The notes under the pieces: model-generated
What the model saw: only the letters and a program-made list of their open reading frames with translations
What the model was told of the DNA's origin: nothing
Database searches by the model: none
In this document: positions 48,246-64,000 of the stretch, in pieces
How positions within the stretch are numbered: the stretch's first letter is position 1
How the letters are laid out: every line of letters starts with the position of its first letter
NCBI GenBank assembly: GCA_027563935.2
Contig: CM050450.1
Span: 14,243,957 to 14,307,956, forward strand
DNA length: 64,000 nucleotides
Direction: 5' to 3'
DNA from: Costus lasius
Lineage: Eukaryota > Streptophyta > Magnoliopsida > Zingiberales > Costaceae
Translations under genes and position numbers: made by a program

Positions 48246-49267
48246 TAAAATTTTTTTTCCCACGGTCAGGGAAGATTTTCCTCTACCAATAAATGCCAAT
48301 ATGGTGGGTGTAGTCTATTTGGAATTGGTTTCTTCAGAAATTTTAAGTAATTTAAGTTTTATTGTTGGATCACTGTATAATACATAATACATGTCAATTT
48401 TTTAGATTAAAACAGGTATCTTGCATTGCATTTCTGTGTGTAATCTATGAATTGATCTAATTATTTCAGGTGACGGAATTTTTTTTTTCCTTCCAATAAT
48501 GTTAGTAGTATTATTTTACCGTGCATTAGCCATGCCAAATGTGCATTGGAGCTACAAGTGAAATTTATTTAATAATAGAAGAAAGGGCGATTAACGTCTG
48601 TTTAGCAAAGTGGACGAAAACTGAGAAGGATGAAAAAAATAAGAAAAAAAAAAAAATAAAAAAATTTCTCGTGAACTAAAATTTAAAAAGTTATATTAAT
48701 CTTATAAAGTACTTATAGTATATGTGTTGTTAAAATTTAAGTAAAAATATATTATTACCCCTTAAAAGTTAAAGCAATTATAGTGTATCGCCATAAATTG
48801 AAGATTAACCTAAATATTGAAAAATATGTTTAATATCGTAGAGAAACATTTATTGAGAAATTTATATTTATGTTTTGGTTGATCATCGAAGTTACGAGGA
48901 TAAGGCAATTAAGTGAAAAAATAAATAAATTTAGAGGTTAAATTGAGAGGGATTTGTGAAGTAAGGATTCAGAATTAAAACAAACAAAATTTAAAGGATT
49001 ACTCTGAGAAACGCTACAGGGGCTTAAACCGAAATTTCGCTAATTTAAAACGAACCAATCTGGGCGGCACCGAGTTGTGGCGGTCGCGACATGGCAGTGG
49101 AAGATCGTGCCGGCCTCAACCCGCTCGTCGACAGCGACGATTTCATTTTCATAGCAACGACTCTCCTCGCAACTAATGAGACCACCTCAACATCGAGGAT
49201 ACGACCAAGACGAGAAGGCAGGTATCCGACGGTTTTTCTCTAGTGCTGTTGTCCGTATTGTCTGGCA

Positions 49268-57419
<8,152 letters not shown>

Positions 57420-58699
57420 GTGAATACTTAATACTGTTGAAAATTTTTGCAAAAGATTTTTGAGTTAGATGTTCTAGACAATTTTGTTAACTTCTTTTCT
57501 ATACTTTGAACTTTGTGTACTTTTATTTGACATGACTGAGAACTAATGAAAGATTCGTTCTCCAATCAACAATTGATTAACACAATTCAACGTATGGTTT
57601 AATCACAAGTTCGAAATAACAAGTCTGTTGTAAAATATGCATGGTAGCAAACAGGGTAGACTTGAATATTGTTGGAGACTTTGAAGACCCTAATTATATT
57701 GAAGACAAATTGTGTAGTATTAAAATTCATAAAGAAAAACAAAATATTAGAAAATAGAACCTAGAGGTACATTGTTGTTCTTAGGTAAAAATCCTATCTT
57801 TGTTGCAAGTAACCCTAATTGAACACTCAAAACACAGACGAGATAATATGTACACGAATGTCTGAGGTTGATTGAATTCCTTTTTGATGTTAAACAACAA
57901 AAATAAAACTACAGAATCAAAGAAGAAGAAAAGTGGTAGAGCTCCTGCACATGTTTGGAGTCATACCAAATAAGGGGAGAGGGACTGGGCTTTATAGAGT
58001 GAAGGCACTCCTTGAATAAACCTGTTCAAGTTAAGTCAAACAAGCGTGTACTTTGATCCAAAAGGAACCTAATATAGAAAGACAATAGACTACATTGGAG
58101 TAAGCTATGCTTGAGCCTGAGTGACTCGGTCCCAAGTGACTTTGCTGACTGAACCATGACTTGAGTGAAGTGTCTTATAGATAGAGACACTTGAGAAAGT
58201 GATGCTTGAACCCGAGACAATTACTTGATGCATCTAAGTTTGAGATAGATGTTTGAAATCAAAATGCTTGATTTCAAGATATTAAAGCCCAAGAGGGTTA
58301 GGCTCTTTGCAAGGCATTTCACAACCCCACAAGACTCATTTGGTTTGTAGGCTGTTTTGGCTTTCAAGCCTTAAAAATAAGAACATTAGGAAAATTTAAA
58401 AAAATAGAAAAATAAAAATATTTAACAAAAATAAAGTGTTAAGAAAATATATATAAGTAAATGCAAAAGAACATTTTTTTTCCTTAAAAAATTAAGAGAA
58501 CTTTTAAACGTTCCATACATGGCATGTGGTTGGGTCGTGCTTGTCCTAGTCCGCAAATTGTGGTAATCAAGCACAATTTATTCCATTGCAGACCTTGGGT
58601 TGGGAGATTAGTTAATTGATCATGCTTGACTTGACCCATAACATACAAAGCTAGTGTAGGCCATGGACAGCTTGACTTGTTGACCATGAACATGAACTG

Positions 58700-59852
58700 T
58701 GCTTATGTTTTGGTGTAGTTCAAGAACTACTGAGATGATGCAAGGGTTCTTCTTACCCATCATGTAGAGTGTGTTAAGAAAGGGTATTGGCACTTACCGG
58801 TGATTTAGAAGTCATTAAGGGGCACCACCATGACGTGGTTCGTCCATTCTAGTCATCAATCTTGATTGGAATGTCTTTGGTGACTCTTGCAATTTTCATT
58901 ACCTCCTAAATTCCCTACTTTTACTTGAACTCTTCCTTGTCTTGAAGCTAAGTTTGGCCACTTCCTCTTTCAAGATGGATTTATGACTCACTCCCAAGTC
59001 GACCATGGCCTTTCTCGTTTATGGAGTTTAGTGTCCAATACATAAGTTTGTGGTGTGACTTTGAATGTCTTCTTTGCCTTCAACTCCCCCACTTGAGCCT
59101 TCATTGGTTTAAGTAGCCACATTTTGCTCATGTTCGTGGAGCTATCTTCGAAGTTGCTTTTGTTGCATGAGGGTACTTGTGCCTTCTTCTTTTTGTTGTC
59201 AATTGATGGCTTCTCGACCATTGGTGTGTGTAACGCTTGCTTTTGCAAATAACCTCTCACCAAGTGATTACCCCTGCATAAGAAGCACCCAGAATCTTTG
59301 GGTTCAACTTGTTGTGTGTTTGACGCTTTAGATGGCTCTTCCATGCCTCCTAATTGGTTCCTTCCCCTTTAATCGATAAGAATGAGATGATTTATATGAC
59401 TCTTTTTTACTCATTCTAGTGGGGTTCATATGCCACATGTAACTCTTGTTGTGTCCACGGTTTTAGCCCATCGAGGTAGTAAAAAAGTTTATTAGTCTTG
59501 GACATTATCTTGAATGTCAAGCACTTTAAGTCCCCCCATGAGTCTATGTTGTTTGTCCTATACTGTATGCATGTCTCCAAAGTTTGGCATCTCTTGTCAA
59601 GTGTGATGTAGTATTAAACACCTTGACACCCTCCGAACTTGAAATTATTGCTCCACGTTGAATAAAAAGTTTTCAAGGTCTTTCATATCTTGAATGCCAT
59701 TATAGCATTGAAATTCAAGGATTTTCATTTGGGACGTGTAGCACATTTCATTAGATGAAGGGCTCAGGTTAGCACCAACATCCAATGCTACTAGTTCCTC
59801 TACATGTTCCCTTCCGTCAGATGTTGCATGGCCTCTTGAGTATCATCCGATG
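58700..59852 (-). pseudogene. Degenerate Ty3/gypsy-type gag-protease remnant
   Basis: A minus frame at 59344-58988 (118 codons) contains CFLCRGNHLVRGYL, a zinc knuckle whose last cysteine is replaced, followed by QKQAL, the layout of plant gypsy gag. Just downstream, in another frame, VDLGVSHKS resembles a worn retropepsin active site. The frame shift and lost cysteine show it is dead. Confidence 0.55.
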
Positions 59853-59857
59853 GTATA

Positions 59858-60029
59858 TGTTACGGGCCCAGTAGTGTTAGTAGGTTATTAATAAGTGGAT
59901 TCGGGTTGGTCTGTTATACCCGATCCACTAAGTAGTAAGAATCTATAAATAAGGCCTTAGAGTTGTGTTAGGGTTTGTCGAGTGTCTTGTTTCTTATAAT
60001 TGGGCGTGCTTTGCACGAAGAGTCTATCA
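59858..60029 (+). repeat. Left LTR of the gag-only element (172 bp)
   Basis: Starts TGTTACGGGCCCAGTAG and ends TCTATCA. Contains CTATAAATAAGG, a probable promoter TATA box. Compared with the right LTR it has about 45 extra bases after the first TGT. Confidence 0.88.
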
Positions 60030-60208
60030 ATTGGTCCGACCTGCCGGATCGATTCGCCGGGGAACCGGTGGTCCAGCGACGAATAAAGGCGGAAGCGATT
60101 CCGTTGTCAGTAGTAGATCTAATCGGCGGGTCTAATATCGTTCATCAAGCCGAAGAGAAACCCTAGGGGAAGAAATCAAAACCCTAGGGCGAAGTTTATC
60201 GGTTCAAG

Positions 60209-60748
60209 GTGGTTCGAGACGATTTCGGACGACGGCATTGTTCATCGACACAAGTGAGGAAGGCAGCGGCACATCTCCTAGCAGCGTCGTTTGTCCCCGG
60301 TGACAGCAGGGAGCAGCGGCCCCTTCCTCCGGTGGTGTTTCTCCTCAGGCGGCGTCCTGGTTCAGGCGACGTCCAGGCGGCGTTGGGCGGAGTCCAGGCG
60401 CGTCCGTGCGACCAGCGACGCCAAACGAGCAGGCGGCTTGTTTATAGCGTCAGTCACCTCTCGTCCTCACCGGCGGACGCTCCTCGGTGGCCCATCGTTG
60501 TCGTCCGGTGGCTTCTTGGCCTCTTCCAGGCGTCGCCCGTTCTTCTCGACGCAAGGCGACACCAAGCGGCGGCGATCGAAGCGGCGAACTCGGCGGCCGA
60601 TTTAGGGCTCGATTTCAGCGCTAGGGTTCTGGCGACCCATCGGCACTCGGCTGGGTCACACAGTAGCGGCGTCGACAGCAGAGTGAGCGTGGAAGCGGGC
60701 GTGAGCGGAAGATCGGCAGGCGCGGGCGTAGAGAGGTACTGTAGCTGA
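60209..60748 (+). other. Long GC-rich leader reading frame
   Basis: 179 codons open from 60209, rich in Arg, Ala, Val and Ser, in the leader between left LTR and gag. I recognise no domain. It may simply be open because of GC richness, or encode an extra product of the element. Confidence 0.3.
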
Positions 60749-60771
60749 AGTTCATAAAAAAACGCTGCGCT

Positions 60772-60822
60772 GCAAGTACTGCAGCAAGTACTGTAGCAAG
60801 TACTGTAGCAAATACTGTAGCA
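60772..60822. repeat. 12-bp tandem repeat, four copies
   Basis: GCAAGTACTGTA (first copy GCAAGTACTGCA, last GCAAATACTGTA) repeats just upstream of the gag start. Confidence 0.9.
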
Positions 60823-60842
60823 TCACAAAAAAAAGTTGAAGG

Positions 60843-62291
60843 ATGACTACACGTAGTGAGGCTAGATTGGAGGCTTTGGAAAAAACAGTAGGAGAAGTGC
60901 ATAGTTCTCTTGTGATTATACGAGAGGAACTTCAGTCTGCAGGAGAGAAAAAGAGGATTGAAGTGCTGACAGCCGAAGAAGAGCGGAGTCAATATCGAGA
61001 GGAAGTAGCGGCTCTTACTAAGCGACAGGATGAGATGGATCGTCACTGGGGGGTTATTGATGCGTTGACGAACGAGATGAGGAACTTCGCTGCAACATTA
61101 ACAGGCAGGCGAGATGAGCAAAGGGAAGGTTCAACGGGCCCTCATCATCGCCCAGGCAAAGAGCCATACCGCCCACCGCCTTCACGGGAGCATTGGTCAC
61201 CACTAGAGGCAAACATGAGGCCAAACGGAATAGAAATCACTGATGAAGACAGATTAGAAGGTGGAGTGCACTGGGGAGGAGAACTAAATAGGGGGATGAC
61301 TTCGGGGGAGAACATGCGATGGATCCATAAGCGCATAGAGCTGTCAGGATTTGATGGGTCTGATCCCGTATGATGGATTGCACGGGCTGAGCAGTACTTT
61401 GATATCTAGGGAACGACAGATGAATACAAGGTCCCGATGGCTTTCGTGAGTATGGAGGGTTCAGCAGGATACTGGTTTCGGTGGTTGAGACGGAGGACTC
61501 CCAACCTGACATGGGAGAGGCTAAAAGGAGAAATGCTACAGCGCTATAGTGAGTTCCCAGCCACTTCAGCCTATGAACGTCTGGCAGCCTTAGAATAGGG
61601 TCTCCTGACTGTGACTGAGCACATTGGAGCTTTTGAAGAGATTATTTCACAGCTATCTGACCTGTCTGAGGAGCAGTACGTGGGTTTCTTCTTAAAGAAC
61701 CTAAACAGTACTATCAGAGAGAAGGTGCGAGCCTTCTTACCCACTACTGTTATGCGTGCCATGACTCTCGCTCGAGTCATTGAGAGAGAGCTGGTTGGGG
61801 GATCCACATTACCAGGGCGGACAGGGACAGAAGGGGTGGAAAGCAAAAGCCAGCCAGGCAGTGACAGCTATTCTTGGGGAGGAAGCTTTCCTCCTAATCC
61901 AACTATACCAGATTTACCATCCCAAGTGGTTTCGGCCTATAGTGTCCAGCAGCCGAGAAGGAACATTAGTGTAAATTCTAGCATTACACTGCCTGCTGAG
62001 GGAAAAGGAGGTGTGCCATCTCAAAATGGTTCCAAGGAGGTGGGAGGTCAACGCACATCGTCAAGCACCTATGATCGATCTAGAAGGAGTCGAGCTATGT
62101 CCCACCAGGAGTACATCAATAAGAGAGAGAAAGGATTATGCTTCCAGTGTGATCAACCATATCATCCAATGCACCGATGCGCAAACAAGCAATTCCAGGT
62201 GATGTTGCTAGCTGAAGATGAAGATCTGGAGGGAGAGGATCGCGTGCCGTGGGATCCTGGAGACGACACAAGAGGAAGTTTTCAGCCTTGA
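60843..62291 (+). pseudogene. Ty3/gypsy-like gag gene interrupted by three stop codons
   Basis: One frame runs from the ATG at 60843 to the TGA at 62291 through three in-frame stops: TGA at 61371, TAG at 61407 and TAG at 61596. It has a coiled-coil-like N-terminus (LEALEKTVGEVHS), the gag core beginning ARAEQYFDI with TWERLKGEMLQRY, then LSEEQYVGFFLKNL and a CCHC zinc knuckle CFQCDQPYHPMHRC near 62140. The order is that of plant Ty3/gypsy gag. Apart from the stops the frame is unbroken over more than 1.4 kb, pointing to recent decay. Confidence 0.85.
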
Positions 62292-62321
62292 GGACAAGGC
62301 TAGTTCAAGAGGGGGGCAATT

Positions 62322-62448
62322 TGTTGGCCTGTCATACCCGATCCACTAAGTAATAAGAATCTATAAATAAGGGCCTTAGAGTTGTGTTAGAGTTTGTCGA
62401 GTGTCTTGTTTCTTCTAATTGGGCGTGCTTTGCACGAAGAGTCTATCA
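62322..62448 (+). repeat. Right LTR of the gag-only element (127 bp)
   Basis: Starts TGTTGGCCTGTCATACCCG and ends TCTATCA; near-identical to the last 125 bases of the left LTR, but lacking its 5' 45 bases. Confidence 0.88.
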
Positions 62449-62453
62449 GTATA

Positions 62454-64000
62454 CATCTATAGTCTCAACCTTGTTGATGCATTGCTCATCGAAGTGCATG
62501 GGCACCAAGGTCTCTTCCATGATCCTCCAGCACCCCTCAACATCTTTGAGGCATTCATCACTGCTCCTTGTCCTCTCCCCTGTCTTTTTAGCTGGGCTCT
62601 TTGCAAAGCTCATAAATAAAGTCACAATCAAAAGAGGATTTACACAAAAGTGCTATGAGTGATATGCCCAATGACATGGTGCCGACCAAGCACGCCGTAA
62701 TGTGGCTTGGGGAGTGGGACTTATTGATGTTCACTAGGTTTGAAAACTTTACAAGATGCACAAGGACCATGGACTTGGGTCCCCAAGGGTTGGTAGCATA
62801 GAAGCTTCAGTTTTAGACTTGAGAGTCACTCTAAGGCTGATTTAACTAAGCACTACCACCCCTTAAATATTATGCAAGTGTAGAAACCTATCTAGGCTTC
62901 CTAGGGTCCAAGTAGGCTAATGATTTTCAATACCCCATGATATAGTGTGGGCCATGAAAATCCTAGCTTGGACTAGGAATTCAGCCTTGTTGTCTTGCCT
63001 AATATATGCAATCTTTGACACAATCAAGGTTTAAGATAGCAGTCTGCACTCAATCCATTGTTGTAGGTACCAATGGTACTGCACAAGGTAAGACTGGTAT
63101 GTAGTGCTCATGGACCGATTTTTAGTTCTTTGAACATAAGTACATTTACATATTGTTTTACATTGGGCTTCCCCCGGTCCCTAACAACATGGTCTTCCTT
63201 AGCTGTCCATTGGTTCAACCTTTTTCACAATAAAACATTAAGCATTATGCTTTACATGTCTAATCATATTAGAATGCTTTACAAGTAATCTTATCATATA
63301 GAAGTATCAATTCTTTGGATCTCAAACATAGTTGTTTTATCCAATAACCCAATAAGAGTGGTCATGTCCTCATTTATACACTACTATGATTGCCTTAGCC
63401 ATTACTTAAGAGTCCATTTCAAAATTTTGCTGTATTAACTAATTCAGTCCTTTCTCAGTACACTAGCAAATTGTATCATTGCTATTACAATGCCTTTTAA
63501 TAACTTATCCATACATGTGATTATACCAAACGTTTAGAATATTGGTTCATATCAGATAGTAAGCTCCATGCCTACGAGTTCGAGTACAACCTAATACTTA
63601 CTATTTCAAGCATAACCTAATACATGGATTACCTATATACAGAATTATGCTACCAGTACTATAATATAATGTAACATATTGTTTGTTGGTACACTCAGTG
63701 TATAATAATTTGTATTCTAGTCTATACTGCTTTGAGGTGTTGCTGGTGTATTGGTTTGAATCGATACTTTAACCGTTGCTTAAATAGCAATGTGTTTTGA
63801 GCAGCTTATATTTATCACAAATAACCTTTATTGCATATAAATAAAATGGAATAAAAAGACATACATTATTTCAATGCATAAAATTTCTACGATCTATCAT
63901 AAAAATTAACAACATAGTTGTTACACAAATAACATTTATGCATAATACGTAACATGTAACAAATACATATATTATTGCAATACATAAATTCCCTATCATT
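62454..64000. other. Rest of the last visible kinesin intron
   Basis: The first 200 bases appear to continue the gypsy-type remnant of the minus strand (frame near 62631-62446). The remainder is AT-rich without recognised exons; I looked for the AMK(V/I)VN kinesin neck codons and did not find them. Confidence 0.4.

Larger units (their letters stand above)
44422..49267. promoter_or_regulatory. Divergent spacer between SVR1-like and kinesin genes
   Basis: The two start codons face away from each other 4.8 kb apart, so both promoters lie here. Most of it besides the listed elements is AT-rich. 48.3-49.9 kb and parts of 44.4-48.0 kb recur, rearranged, at 25.5-29.8 kb. Confidence 0.6.
59853..62453 (+). 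mobile_element. Gag-only LTR retrotransposon (TR-GAG-like) with 5-bp target duplication
   Basis: Two LTRs flank a leader and a gag-like gene. The target duplication GTATA is perfect at 59853-59857 and 62449-62453. The element runs 59858-62448 (2.59 kb). A purine tract (AAGAGGGGGGCA) sits just before the right LTR. There is no room for, and no trace of, protease, reverse transcriptase, RNase H or integrase. It lies in the last visible kinesin intron. Confidence 0.9.

Noticed and set aside
60621..61046. 141-codon minus-strand frame opposite gag
   Set aside because: Antisense of the element's leader and gag start; no similarity to a known protein.

Overview
The window is plant nuclear DNA, most likely from a monocot. 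Genes are split by introns with GT-AG (once GC-AG) borders. Several first exons and the single-exon ERF gene are very GC-rich while non-coding DNA is AT-rich, a contrast typical of monocots. Plant-specific families (ERF factor, UGT86-type glycosyltransferase, 4CL-like ligase, SVR1/RluB-type chloroplast pseudouridine synthase, ARK/KIN-U kinesin) confirm a plant. The exact taxon cannot be fixed from the sequence; a non-grass monocot is a guess.

Layout. 1-6.7 kb: no intact gene; a decayed ETF-beta (ETFB) copy on the minus strand. 6.8-7.5 kb: intact intronless ERF gene (+). 7.5-16.3 kb: AT-rich DNA with two hAT-like MITEs, tandem repeats and two GC-rich islands of unknown origin. 16.3-17.9 kb: two-exon UGT gene (-), 477 aa. 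19.3-21.6 kb: two broken copies back to back, one of exons 3-5 of the neighbouring 4CL-like gene (-) and one of exons 1-2 of the SVR1 gene (+). 21.7-25.3 kb: six-exon 4CL-like gene (-), 545 aa, with a GC-AG first intron. 25.5-29.8 kb: a shuffled copy of the SVR1/kinesin promoter region, holding a second truncated SVR1 first exon and a copy of kinesin exon 1. 30.6-44.4 kb: ten-exon SVR1-like gene (-), 420 aa, with a 9.5 kb intron full of repeats. 44.4-49.3 kb: intergenic DNA between the divergent SVR1 and kinesin genes, with a very GC-rich hAT-like element and foldback MITEs. 49.3 kb to the right edge: ARK-type kinesin gene (+), whose motor-domain exons 1-8 are seen. Its intron 7 holds a decayed Copia element. 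Its last visible intron holds a Ty3/gypsy-like gag-only LTR element, probably inserted in an older gypsy remnant.

Nothing suggests that the five intact genes form a pathway or operon; they look like ordinary neighbours. The theme of the window is duplication and shuffling: pieces of three of the five genes recur as local broken copies, and the same repeat families recur in introns and spacers. I found no convincing new biological system. The most informative items are the rearranged promoter duplication, the gag-only retroelement, the GC-rich hAT-like element in the divergent promoter region, and the GC-AG intron.
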